A stretch of DNA of 64,000 bases. Source: Acidobacteriota bacterium (lineage in GTDB: Bacteria; Acidobacteriota; Vicinamibacteria; Vicinamibacterales; UBA8438). The DNA lies in assembly GCA_011523845.1 (NCBI GenBank), contig WTFV01000254.1:3740-67739 (forward strand), in the 5' to 3' direction. The translations under genes were made by a program, and so were the position numbers. Of the stretch, positions 36,036 to 44,758 are shown piece after piece (the first letter of the stretch is position 1; each line of letters begins with the position of its first letter). The notes beneath the pieces were generated by a model, which was not told the origin of the DNA, searched no databases, and saw only the letters and a list, made by a program, of their open reading frames with translations.

Positions 36036-38006
36036 CTACGCCTTCCCGTCCTCGACGACCTCCGCATCGATGACCTCGCCGGCGCTGCCCGCCGCGGGGC
36101 CGCCCGAGCCGGGGCCGGGACCCGGACCCGCACCGGGGTCCGGACCGCCGCCGGGGCCCGGACCCGCGCCCGCCTCCGGTCCGCCACCCGCGCCGGAGGC
36201 TGCCTGCGCAGTCCTGGCGTAGAGGGCCTGGGCCGCCGTCTGCTGGGCCGCGTTCAACTTCTCGAGCGCCTGCTCGATCGCGCCGCCGTCGCCCCCCTCG
36301 GCGGCCTTCTTCAGTTCCGCGACGGCTTCCTCCACCGGCTTCCGCTCCTGCTCCGACAGCTTGTCGCCGGCGTCCTTCAGCATCCGCTCGGCCGCATAGG
36401 CCGCCTGGTCGGCCCGGTTCCGCGTCTCGACCTCCTCCTTGCGCGCCTTGTCCTCGTCGGCGTGCGCCTCGGCCTCCTGCATCATCCTGTCGACCTCGTC
36501 CTTGCCGAGGCCGCTCGACGCCGTGATCGTGATCTGCTGCTGCTTGCCGGTGCCCAGGTCCTTGGCCGACACGTTGACGATGCCGTTCGCGTCGATGTCG
36601 AAGGTCACCTCGATCTGCGGCACCCCGCGCGGCGCCGGCGGAATGCCGTCCAGATGGAACTTGCCGAGCGTCCGGTTGTCCCTCGCCATCGATCGCTCGC
36701 CCTGCAGGACGTGCACCTCCACGCTGGGCTGGTTGTCCGCGGCGGTCGAGAAGGTCTCGCTCTTCTTGGTGGGAATGGTGGTGTTGCGCTGAATCAGCGA
36801 CGTCATGACCCCCCCGAGGGTCTCGATGCCGAGCGACAGCGGCGTCACGTCGAGCAGCAGCAGGTCCTTCACCTCGCCGGCCAGCACCCCCGCCTGCACC
36901 GCCGCGCCTATGGCCACCACCTCGTCCGGGTTCACGCCGCGATGGGGCTCCCTGCCGAACAGCTCCTTCACGATCGCCTGCACCCGCGGCACCCGCGTCG
37001 ATCCGCCGACCAGCACCACCTCGTCGATCTGCGAGGGCTGAAGTCCGGCGTCGCGCAGCGCGCGCTTGACCGGCTCCACCGTCCGCTGCAGCAGCCCTTC
37101 GACGAGCTGCTCGAACGTGGCTCGCGTCAGCTTCTTCTGGAGGTGCTTCGGACCGGACGCGTCGGCGGTGATGAACGGCAGGTTGATCTCGGTCTCCACC
37201 ACCGTCGACAGCTCCATCTTGGCCTTCTCGGCCGCCTCCTTCAGGCGCTGGAGCGCCATCGGGTCGCGGCTGAGGTCGATGCCCTCGTCGCGCTTGAACT
37301 CGCCGACGATCCAGTCGATGACCTCCTGATCCAGGTTGTCGCCGCCGAGGTGCGTGTCGCCGTTGGTCGCCTTGACCTCGACCACGCCTTCGCCCACTTC
37401 GAGGATCGAGATGTCGAAGGTGCCGCCGCCGAAGTCGTACACCGCAATGGTCTCGTCGGTCTTCTTGTCGAGGCCGTACGCGAGCGCGGCCGCGGTCGGC
37501 TCGTTGACGATCCGCAGCACCTCGAGGCCGGCGATCTGGCCGGCGTCCTTGGTGGCCTGGCGCTGCGAGTCGTTGAAGTAGGCGGGCACGGTGATGACCG
37601 CCTTGGTGACGGACTGGCCCAGGTACTCCTCGGCCGCCTGCTTCAGCTTCTGAAGCACCATCGCCGACAGCTCGGGCGGGGACAGCTCCTTGCCGCCCGC
37701 CCTGACGCGCGCGTCGCCGTTCTTCGCGCGCAGCACCTCGTAGGGCACCATCGCCATCTCTTCGTTCACTTCGTCGTGACGGCGCCCCATGAACCGCTTG
37801 ATCGAGAAGACGGTGTTCTCGGGGTTGGTGACCGCCTGCCGCTTGGCGACCTGCCCCACGAGCCGCTCGTCGGACTTGGCGAACGCGACCACCGACGGCG
37901 TCAGCCGACTGCCCTCCGGATTGGCGATGACCGTCGGCTCGCCGCCCTCGATGACGGCGACGACCGAGTTCGTGGTGCCCAGGTCGATCCCGATAATCTT
38001 GCTCAT
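36036..38006 (-). CDS. dnaK: Hsp70 chaperone DnaK
   Basis: ATP-driven folding chaperone of 656 residues. The nucleotide-binding domain starts MSKIIGIDLGTTNSVVAVIE, with VITVPAYFNDSQRQATKDAG and VLVGGSTRVPRVQ. The substrate domain follows after the linker DLLLLDVTPLSLG, then a helical lid. The C-terminus is unusual: about residues 600-645 are Gly/Pro-rich with repeated GPGPG, before the normal EVIDAEVVEDGKA end. I chose the ATG at 38006, preceded by AGGAA, which gives the conserved N-terminus. No grpE is in the window. Confidence 0.97.
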   Translation of the reverse strand: MSKIIGIDLGTTNSVVAVIEGGEPTVIANPEGSRLTPSVVAFAKSDERLVGQVAKRQAVTNPENTVFSIKRFMGRRHDEVNEEMAMVPYEVLRAKNGDARVRAGGKELSPPELSAMVLQKLKQAAEEYLGQSVTKAVITVPAYFNDSQRQATKDAGQIAGLEVLRIVNEPTAAALAYGLDKKTDETIAVYDFGGGTFDISILEVGEGVVEVKATNGDTHLGGDNLDQEVIDWIVGEFKRDEGIDLSRDPMALQRLKEAAEKAKMELSTVVETEINLPFITADASGPKHLQKKLTRATFEQLVEGLLQRTVEPVKRALRDAGLQPSQIDEVVLVGGSTRVPRVQAIVKELFGREPHRGVNPDEVVAIGAAVQAGVLAGEVKDLLLLDVTPLSLGIETLGGVMTSLIQRNTTIPTKKSETFSTAADNQPSVEVHVLQGERSMARDNRTLGKFHLDGIPPAPRGVPQIEVTFDIDANGIVNVSAKDLGTGKQQQITITASSGLGKDEVDRMMQEAEAHADEDKARKEEVETRNRADQAAYAAERMLKDAGDKLSEQERKPVEEAVAELKKAAEGGDGGAIEQALEKLNAAQQTAAQALYARTAQAASGAGGGPEAGAGPGPGGGPDPGAGPGPGPGSGGPAAGSAGEVIDAEVVEDGKA

Positions 38007-38099
38007 TTCCTGCTCTTCCTTCGTGCCCGGCGGCGACTTCCCGTCCCGGGGATCACCGCGCGCGATGCCGTGCTCCAACGCCGACCATACAACAATGCA

Positions 38100-38129
38100 A
38101 ACATATAATCTTAGCTACATCCTGTCAAG
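38100..38129 (-). promoter_or_regulatory. dnaK promoter with a possible HspR-type inverted repeat
   Basis: On the minus strand a perfect -35 TTGACA (38128-38123) and a -10 TATGTT (38105-38100) are 17 bases apart, about 95 bases before the dnaK ATG. The -35 box sits inside CTTGACA-N6-AGCTAAG, an imperfect inverted repeat. It partly resembles the HspR operator CTTGAGT-N7-ACTCAAG (five and four of seven positions). Overlap of operator and promoter would fit repression by the hspR product of this operon. The promoter is more secure than the operator. Confidence 0.5.
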
Positions 38130-38171
38130 TCCGAGCGCGTCCGCGCCGCGGATCGGGCCGCCCGGCGCCCG

Positions 38172-38180
38172 TGCTATAGT
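38172..38180 (+). promoter_or_regulatory. Candidate extended -10 promoter for the PBP gene
   Basis: TGCTATAGT on the plus strand combines the extended TGn element with a five-of-six -10 box, about 125 bases before the GTG start of the class A PBP. No good -35 is seen, which extended -10 promoters tolerate. The 297-base gap between dnaK and this gene therefore carries divergent promoters. Confidence 0.35.
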
Positions 38181-38303
38181 GTTTTCGGCCAGCATCCAAA
38201 TGCCGATCCCGGACCGTGACCCGCATGTCCATCGGTCGCTCCACGGGCTGGCGGCCAGATTTCCCTTCGGCATGCCCCCCGTGTCAACAACGAGGAGATT
38301 CGC

Positions 38304-40604
38304 GTGGCTCCCGCACCGAACCGCTACGTCCGCTCGGCGGTCATCCTGAGCGTCTTCGCCTGCGCCGCCCTGTTCGGCATCGTGACCGGCGTGCTGTTCG
38401 CCTATGCGCCGGACCTGCCGGAAATCGAGGCGCTCGACGACTACGCGCCCGACACCATCACCCGCGTGTACGCGCGCGGCGGCGAGTTGATCGGGGAGTT
38501 CGCGACCGAGCGCAGGGACATCATCGGCTACGACGACATCCCCGAGGTGCTCCGCAACGCCATCATCGCGGCCGAGGACGCCTCGTTCTTCGACCATCAG
38601 GGCATCAGCATCCCGGCCGGCATCCGGACGGTGATTCGGAACGTGGCGGCCGGCGATCTCACGGCCGCCGGCGCGAGCACGCTGACGATGCAGCTCGCGC
38701 GCAACATCGAGGTCGCCGGCGAGAGCCTCGGGCTCCAGAGGACGTGGCGGCGCAAGGCCTGGGAGGTCTACTACACGTTCCTCATCGAGAAGCGCTACAC
38801 GAAGCGGGAGATACTGGCCCTCTACGCCAACCAGATATGGCTCGGCACCGCACGGCACGCCGCGCACGGCGTCGAGGCGGCATCGCAACTCTACTTCGGC
38901 AAGTCCACCAGGGACCTCGAGCTCGGCGAGGCCGCCCTGATCGCGGGCATCCTGCAGTCGCCGGCGCGCTGGAGTCCGCTCGTCAACATGGAGCGCGCCA
39001 CGGAGCGGCGCAACTACGCGCTCGGGCGAATGGCCGAGGAAGGCTACATCACCGAGGCGGTCGCAGCCGCCGAGCTTGCCAAGCCGATCGTGCTCGCCCC
39101 GCGCCGGCAACGGGCCAACTCCATCGCCCCCTACTTCCTGGAGGAGATCCGCCAGCACCTCGAAGCCGGCTACGGCGCGCAGCGGCTCTACGAGGATGGC
39201 CTCGTCGTCCGCTCCACGCTCGACATCGACCTGCAACGCGCCGCGAACAAGGCGGTCTCCGACGGACTGCGCGTCGTCGACAAGCGCCACGGCTTCCGCG
39301 GCGCGCGGCGCAACGTGCTGACCGGCGCCGACGCCGTCGAGTCGATCGACGCCTTCGAGCACTTCCGGTGGCGGCTCCCCATCGCAGAGGGCGACATGGT
39401 GCCGGCGGTGGTCACGGGAACGACGGCGGACACGATTCAGGTGCGGGTCGGACCGCATGCCGCGGACATCGATGCCGACGGCTTCGCCTGGACCCGGAAG
39501 TCCTCGCCCGGCGACCTCGCGGAGGTGGGCGACCTGATCGACGTGACGCTGACGACCCTTCCGGACGGGGGCGGCCGCGGTACCGCCACGCTCGACCAGG
39601 AGCCCGAGGTCGAGGGCTCGCTGATCGCGATCGAGAACCGGACCGGACACGTGCTCGCCATGGTGGGCGGCTACGACTTCGAACGCAGCCGGTTCAACCG
39701 CGCGACGCAGGCATTCCGGCAACTCGGCTCGCTGTTCAAGGGCGTCCTGTACGCGGCCGCGGTCGATCAGGGCCACACGACGGCCAGCATTCTCCGGGAC
39801 GAGCCGGTCAGCTTCGAGGTGGGTCCGGGCCAGCCCAGGTACCGTCCGAACAACTACGACTACGAGTACAAGGGACCGGTCACCCTTCGCCACGCGCTGG
39901 AGACGTCACGCAACGTGCCGGCGGTGTGGATCATGAACGAAGTCGGCCCCGAAGTGGTCGTCGACTTCGCGCGCCGCGTCGGCTTCAGCTCGCCGATCCC
40001 GCCGTACCTCTCCGTCGCCCTCGGCTCGGCCGAGGCGACGCTGATGGAGGTGACCAGCGCCTACTCGGTGTTTCCCAATCAGGGCAGACGCATGCTGCCC
40101 TTCCTGATCGAACGGGTGATCGATCGCAACGGGGACCTGCTGGAGGAGAACCGCCCGCAGTCGCGTGACGCGCTGCGGCCCGACACCGCCTACATCATGG
40201 CCAGCCTCATGCGCGGTGTCGTGCAGCGGGGGACGGGCCGGCGGGCCCTGCAACTGAACTGGCCGGTCGGCGGCAAGACCGGAACCGTGGACGATTTCAC
40301 CGACGCCTGGTTCGTGGGATTCGATCCGGACATCACGCTCGGCGTCTGGGTGGGGCACGACGAGAAAAAGACGATCGGCAACCGGGAGGAAGGCGCCCGC
40401 GTGGCGCTGCCCATCTGGATCGACTTCATGAAGGCGTACGTGGCCGGTCGCGGCGAGACGCAGCCCGAGTTCGATCCGCCCTCGAACATCGTCTTCGTGT
40501 CCGTCGATCCGGAAACCGGCCAGCGGACCGCGCCCGGGACGCGGGGCTCCATCCAGGAGACGTTCATCGCCGGCACGGAGCCGGGCACGGCCTTCTTCCG
40601 CTGA
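38304..40604 (+). CDS. Class A penicillin-binding protein (PBP1A-type)
   Basis: Bifunctional peptidoglycan synthase of 766 residues. One N-terminal membrane helix (about 10-33) precedes the glycosyltransferase domain (GT51: EDASFFDHQGI with the catalytic Glu, GASTLTMQLARN, KREILALYANQIWLG). A middle insert with an OB-like segment (about 335-430) leads to the transpeptidase domain. That domain has the active-site Ser and Lys in GSLFKGVLY, SRN as the SxN motif and KTGT in GGKTGTVDDFTDAWF. A GAGGAGA ribosome site lies just before the GTG start. It converges with prfB, with only four bases between the stops. Confidence 0.95.
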   Translation: MAPAPNRYVRSAVILSVFACAALFGIVTGVLFAYAPDLPEIEALDDYAPDTITRVYARGGELIGEFATERRDIIGYDDIPEVLRNAIIAAEDASFFDHQGISIPAGIRTVIRNVAAGDLTAAGASTLTMQLARNIEVAGESLGLQRTWRRKAWEVYYTFLIEKRYTKREILALYANQIWLGTARHAAHGVEAASQLYFGKSTRDLELGEAALIAGILQSPARWSPLVNMERATERRNYALGRMAEEGYITEAVAAAELAKPIVLAPRRQRANSIAPYFLEEIRQHLEAGYGAQRLYEDGLVVRSTLDIDLQRAANKAVSDGLRVVDKRHGFRGARRNVLTGADAVESIDAFEHFRWRLPIAEGDMVPAVVTGTTADTIQVRVGPHAADIDADGFAWTRKSSPGDLAEVGDLIDVTLTTLPDGGGRGTATLDQEPEVEGSLIAIENRTGHVLAMVGGYDFERSRFNRATQAFRQLGSLFKGVLYAAAVDQGHTTASILRDEPVSFEVGPGQPRYRPNNYDYEYKGPVTLRHALETSRNVPAVWIMNEVGPEVVVDFARRVGFSSPIPPYLSVALGSAEATLMEVTSAYSVFPNQGRRMLPFLIERVIDRNGDLLEENRPQSRDALRPDTAYIMASLMRGVVQRGTGRRALQLNWPVGGKTGTVDDFTDAWFVGFDPDITLGVWVGHDEKKTIGNREEGARVALPIWIDFMKAYVAGRGETQPEFDPPSNIVFVSVDPETGQRTAPGTRGSIQETFIAGTEPGTAFFR

Positions 40605-40608
40605 GACC

Positions 40609-41746
40609 CTACTCCCCGCCGGCGGCCTGCGGGTCGCGGAGCGCGCCCGACACCTTCTGCATCAGGTACGCCTTGATGAAGGCGTCGAGGTCGCCGTCGA
40701 GGACCCGGTCGACGTTGCCTTCCTCGACCCGGGTGCGGTGATCCTTGACCATCCGGTACGGATGCAGCACGTAACTGCGGATCTGGCTGCCGAAGGCGAT
40801 GTCCTTCTTCTCGCCTCCGATCTCCTCCAGCCGATCCTGCTGCTCCTTGATCCGGCGGTCGTACAGCCGGGCGCGGAGCACCGCCATCGCGGCGTCCCGG
40901 TTGCGGTGCTGCGAACGCTCGTTCTGGCAGGAGACGACGATGCCGGTCGGCAGGTGCGTGATGCGCACGGCCGAATCGGTGACGTTGACGTGCTGGCCCC
41001 CGGCGCCGCTCGACCGGTAGGTGTCGATCCGCAGGTCCTTCTCCTCGATGTCGATCTCGACGTCGTCGGGCAGCTCCGGCCAGACGAACACGGAGGCGAA
41101 CGAGGTATGCCGCCGGGCCGCCTGATCGAACGGAGAAATGCGCACGAGGCGGTGAATGCCCGCCTCGGCCAGGAGCAGGCCGTAGGCATAGTCGCCGTCG
41201 ACGGTGACCGTGGCGCTCTTGACGCCGGCTTCGTCACCGGGCTGACTGTCGATCACCTCGCGGGAGAAGCCGCGGCGCTCGGCCCAGCGGAGGTACATGC
41301 GCAACAGCATCTCCGCCCAGTCCTGCGACTCGGTCCCGCCGGCGCCCGGATGAATCGAGACGATCGCGTTGCACTGATCGTGCTCGCCGCCGAGCATCTT
41401 GCGAACCTCGGCGCCTTCGACCTCCTCGCGCAGCTCGGCCAGGCCCGCCTCCACGTCGCCGGCCACGTCCTCGCCCTGCTCGGCCCATTCGAACAGCACG
41501 GCCAGGTCGTCGGTCCTGCGGCGCAGCGACTCGGCGAGATCGAAGTCCTCCTGCAGCCTGCGGCGCCGTTGCAGCACGCGCTGGGCGCCGGCCTGATCGC
41601 TCCAGAAGTCCGGCGCGGCGGCCTGCCGCTCCAGCCTCGCCATCTCCGCTTCGACAGCGGCAGGGTCAAAGATAGCTCCGCAAGTCGGCGGTGCGCTTGA
41701 CCAGGTCCTGATACCGGCGAACGTGTTCGTCCAGGGCTATCGCCAC
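40609..41746 (-). CDS. prfB: Peptide chain release factor 2, made by +1 programmed frameshift
   Basis: RF2 ends translation at UGA and UAA. The first 26 codons run from a GTG at 41746 (AIALDEHVRRYQDLV...LRSYL) to an in-frame TGA at 41668-41666. Skipping one base at CTT-TGA-C joins this to DPAAVEAEMARLERQAAAPD and the rest of the protein, about 378 residues in total. The main part holds SPF (RISPFDQAA) for stop recognition and GGQ (SSGAGGQHVNVTDSAVR) for peptide release. GGAGG lies seven bases before the GTG. The layout matches E. coli prfB exactly. It is the last gene after nfeD-slipin-SPOR-lnt. Confidence 0.95.
41665..41680 (-). promoter_or_regulatory. Programmed +1 frameshift site of prfB
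   Basis: The minus strand reads CGG-AGC-TAT-CTT-TGA-C. The slippery CTT-TGA-C is identical to the well-studied E. coli site, and GGAG four bases before CTT takes the place of the stimulatory internal Shine-Dalgarno. The 0 frame stops at TGA and the +1 frame continues into RF2. RF2 shortage would raise slippage, giving autoregulation as known for this family. Confidence 0.92.
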
Positions 41747-41817
41747 GAGTCTGCCTCCGTCCCCGCACCGGGAAACCGCAACCGCCGACGTCGAACACGA
41801 AGTCGGCGCCCCCGACG

Positions 41818-43323
41818 TCAACCACCGTACCGGCGGCGGCGCCGGTATCCGAGCGCGATGGCGGCGACCGCGGCGACCGCGTAGGCCGGCGCGTCGCCGA
41901 CCCGCCCGTAGAACGTCAGCTCCTCGAGGAGCCGGACGTCCTCGACCACGACCGCCGGCTCGAACAGTCCCGACCGCGCCAGCACCCGCCCGTACGGATC
42001 GATCACGCCGCTGATGCCGGTGTTGGCCGCGCGGACGAGAAAGCGGCCCTGCTCGATGGCCCGCATCGTCGCCTGCTGAAAGTGCTGATGCGGCGCCGCC
42101 GACCGCCCGTACCAGGCATCGTTCGTGACGGTCGCCAGCAGCTCGCTGCCACGGAGCACCAGCTCCCGTACCAGGCCGGGATAGATGATCTCGTAGCAGA
42201 TGGCGGTCCCGACCGGACTGCCGCCGACCGGGAGCAGGCGAGGCTCCGTGCCGGCGGAGAAATCGGCCACCGTCTCCACCAGCGGCGATGCGAAGAACAG
42301 CGCCCACCGCAACGGCACGTACTCCCCGAACGGCACCAGGTGCTGCTTGCGGTACACGCCGGACGTCGAGCCCCTCCCGGGTTCGATCAGGTAGGCCGCG
42401 TTGTAGTACCGCGTGCCGGCGTCCCGCACCACTTCCGTCGTGCCGACCAGGAGGTGCGCGCGGGTCTCCCGCGCCACGGCGCGCACCAGCTCCCCCCGCC
42501 CGTCCCCGTCGAGGGCGAACGGGGTCGCGGACTCCGGCCAGACGACCAGTCCGGCGCCGGCGGCGACCGCCTGCCGCGTCTGCTCGAGATAGGTCTCCAG
42601 GATGGCGTCGCTCCGCGACGGACGCCACTTCTCGTCCTGCCGCACGTTGCCCTGCAGCGCAGCCACCCGCAGGGGAGACCCCGCCCGCAGCAGCGCCCCG
42701 TCCTGCAGGCGCCAGGCCCCGAACGCGACGGTGCCCGCGACCAGGACCGCGGTCACGACGAGGGGCGTGCGGGCTGCCCGGGGCCCGGCCACCACCGCGC
42801 AGGCGACCGTGCCGTTCACCAGCACCACCAGCGCCGATACCCCGAGCACCCCGACGATGCTCGCCGCCTGGGCGACCGCGGGAAAGGGCACCTGGCTGTA
42901 GCCGATCAACGCCCAGGGAAATCCGGTGAACAGGTACATTCGCCCCAGCTCGCTCGCCACCCACACGGCGGGCGCGAGGAGCAACCCGCGCGCCCCGAAG
43001 CGGGAGACGAGATCCGCCGTGGCGGCCGCGAAGACCGCGGGAAACGACGCCAGGAACGCAAGAAACAGCACGTGCACGAACCACGCTGCCGGCGCCGGCA
43101 GCCCGCCGTAGTCGACCATCACGGCGGGAATCCAGTACAGCGTGCCCGCGAAGTGCACGAGCCCGGCGACCGCGCCGAGCCGCAATGCCTGCCACGCGGT
43201 CGACCTGGCCACCGCGACCAGCAGCGGCACCAGGGCCAGCCACGCCGCAGCCGGGTGTCCCAGGGTCGGAAAGCTCAGGAACAGCAGCAAGCCGGAAAGT
43301 GCAGCGAGCAGCAGAGGCGGCAC
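41818..43323 (-). CDS. lnt: Apolipoprotein N-acyltransferase Lnt
   Basis: Lnt adds the third acyl chain to the N-terminal Cys of lipoproteins, preparing them for Lol export. The 501-residue protein has six N-terminal membrane helices, a periplasmic nitrilase domain with the Glu-Lys-Cys triad (VVWPESATPF, YRKQHLVPFGEYVPL, GTAICYEIIYPGL) and a final membrane helix. A GTG start has GGGAG eight bases upstream. It complements the LolC/E-LolD transporter at the other side of the window. Confidence 0.95.
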   Translation of the reverse strand: MPPLLLAALSGLLLFLSFPTLGHPAAAWLALVPLLVAVARSTAWQALRLGAVAGLVHFAGTLYWIPAVMVDYGGLPAPAAWFVHVLFLAFLASFPAVFAAATADLVSRFGARGLLLAPAVWVASELGRMYLFTGFPWALIGYSQVPFPAVAQAASIVGVLGVSALVVLVNGTVACAVVAGPRAARTPLVVTAVLVAGTVAFGAWRLQDGALLRAGSPLRVAALQGNVRQDEKWRPSRSDAILETYLEQTRQAVAAGAGLVVWPESATPFALDGDGRGELVRAVARETRAHLLVGTTEVVRDAGTRYYNAAYLIEPGRGSTSGVYRKQHLVPFGEYVPLRWALFFASPLVETVADFSAGTEPRLLPVGGSPVGTAICYEIIYPGLVRELVLRGSELLATVTNDAWYGRSAAPHQHFQQATMRAIEQGRFLVRAANTGISGVIDPYGRVLARSGLFEPAVVVEDVRLLEELTFYGRVGDAPAYAVAAVAAIALGYRRRRRYGG

Positions 43324-43361
43324 GTACGAAGCTCCCGACGGCGCACACGCGCCTGGCGATC

Positions 43362-44000
43362 CTAGCGCGTGATCCAGGGCTTGAACGACTCTTCGCCCTC
43401 CAGTCGCCGCAGGACCCGCTCGGCCTCCTCGCGATCCGCGTAGGTACCGACCCGCACGCGGAACACCGGGACCGGGACATCGGGCGGCGGGGCGGCAACG
43501 AACGCGGGATAGCCCTTCTCGACGAGTCCCTGCGCCATGCGCTCGGCCGCGGCGCCTTCGCGCAGCGTCGTGACCTGGATCGCGTAGCCGTCGGACGGCG
43601 TGGCCCGGCCGCCCGACGGGGCGGCCGCACCGCCCGCGGTCGAGCCAGCGGGGGCCGCGGTCCGGGCCGGCGCCACCGCCTGCTCCCGCAGCCGGGCGTC
43701 GAGCTCCGGCCCCATGTCGTCGTCGAGACGCTGGAAGTAGGAGAGGTCGACGCCGTCGGCCGCTATCGACGGCTCCCGCCGCGGCGTGCTGGCGACGAGC
43801 GGCTGCTCGTCGATCACCAGCAATTCCTCTCCGCTCGCGCCGGCGGTCCGTTGCCCGACGAGCAGGTCGACGACCGACACGCCGCGGCCGACCATCACAC
43901 CGAGCAGAAAGGTGACCACGCCCAGCCCGGCGCTCGCCAGCGCCAGAAACACGACGTGCTTGGAGCCGAGACCGTTCCCGTCCGAGGATCTTGAAGCCAC
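43362..44000 (-). CDS. SPOR-domain membrane protein
   Basis: The 212-residue product has an N-terminal cytoplasmic stretch, one membrane helix (about 15-38), a variable Ala/Pro/Gly-rich spacer and a C-terminal SPOR domain (about 140-212). The domain reads GYAIQVTTLREGAAAERMA, KGYPAFVAA, FRVRVGTYADREEAERVL. SPOR domains bind denuded glycan strands at division sites, so a role in cell division or wall remodelling is likely. It begins two bases after the slipin gene. Confidence 0.85.
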   Translation of the reverse strand: MASRSSDGNGLGSKHVVFLALASAGLGVVTFLLGVMVGRGVSVVDLLVGQRTAGASGEELLVIDEQPLVASTPRREPSIAADGVDLSYFQRLDDDMGPELDARLREQAVAPARTAAPAGSTAGGAAAPSGGRATPSDGYAIQVTTLREGAAAERMAQGLVEKGYPAFVAAPPPDVPVPVFRVRVGTYADREEAERVLRRLEGEESFKPWITR

Positions 44001-44002
44001 GC

Positions 44003-44758
44003 TCAGTCGTTGCGTTTGCCGGTCAGCGTGCTCACGAGGTCGATGGGCAGCGGAAAGACGATGGTCGAGTTCTTCTCGCCGGCAATCTCCGTCAAGGTCT
44101 GCAGATAGCGCAACACCGCCGCCAGCGGCTCCCTGCCGATGACTTCCGCCGCCTGCGACAGCTTCTCCGAGGCGATGAACTCGCCCTCGGCGTGGATGAT
44201 CTTAGCACGCTTCTCGCGCTCGGCCTCCGCCTGCGCGGCCATCGCGCGCTGCATGTCGACCGGCAGGTCGACGTGCTTGACCTCGACCGAGGAGACCTTC
44301 ACGCCCCATGGGTCGGTATGCTGATCGAGGATCTGCTGCAACTGCTGGTTCAGTTGCTCGCGCTCGGACAGCAGGCCGTCCAGCTCGACCTGACCGAGCA
44401 CGCTCCGCAGCGTCGTCTGCGCGAGCTGCGACGTCGCGTAGTGGAAGTTCTCCACCTCGACCACGGACCGTTGCGGATCCATGACCCGGAAGTAGACCAC
44501 CGCGTTCACCTTGACCGAGACGTTGTCCTTGGTGATGACGTCCTGCGGCGGCACGTCCATCACGATGGTGCGCAGGCTGACGCGGACCATTCGATCGATC
44601 GGCGCGAACACCAGGATGACGCCCGGGCCCTTGGGGCGTGGATACAGCTTCCCGAGCCGGAAGATCACCGCCCGCTCGTACTCGTTGAGGATCTTGATGG
44701 AGTTCGCCACGTACAGCAGGACGACGAGCAGGACCACGAGCTCCGGGCCGATGTTCAT
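44003..44758 (-). CDS. Slipin (stomatin/SPFH-family membrane protein)
   Basis: The 251-residue protein has an N-terminal membrane hairpin (about 6-20) and an SPFH domain: KILNEYERAVIFRLGKL, GVILVFAPIDRMVRVSLR, MDVPPQDVITKDNVSVKVNA and VVYFRVMDPQRSV. A coiled segment with AAQAEAEREKRAKIIHAEGE follows. Slipins scaffold membrane microdomains. Its pairing with an NfeD protease-like partner, overlapped as ATGA, is the standard conserved operon. Confidence 0.94.
   Translation of the reverse strand: MNIGPELVVLLVVLLYVANSIKILNEYERAVIFRLGKLYPRPKGPGVILVFAPIDRMVRVSLRTIVMDVPPQDVITKDNVSVKVNAVVYFRVMDPQRSVVEVENFHYATSQLAQTTLRSVLGQVELDGLLSEREQLNQQLQQILDQHTDPWGVKVSSVEVKHVDLPVDMQRAMAAQAEAEREKRAKIIHAEGEFIASEKLSQAAEVIGREPLAAVLRYLQTLTEIAGEKNSTIVFPLPIDLVSTLTGKRND

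Noticed and set aside
40602..40611. Bidirectional terminator sought between the PBP gene and prfB
   Set aside because: The stops are four bases apart and no stem-loop with a T-run is visible across the junction.
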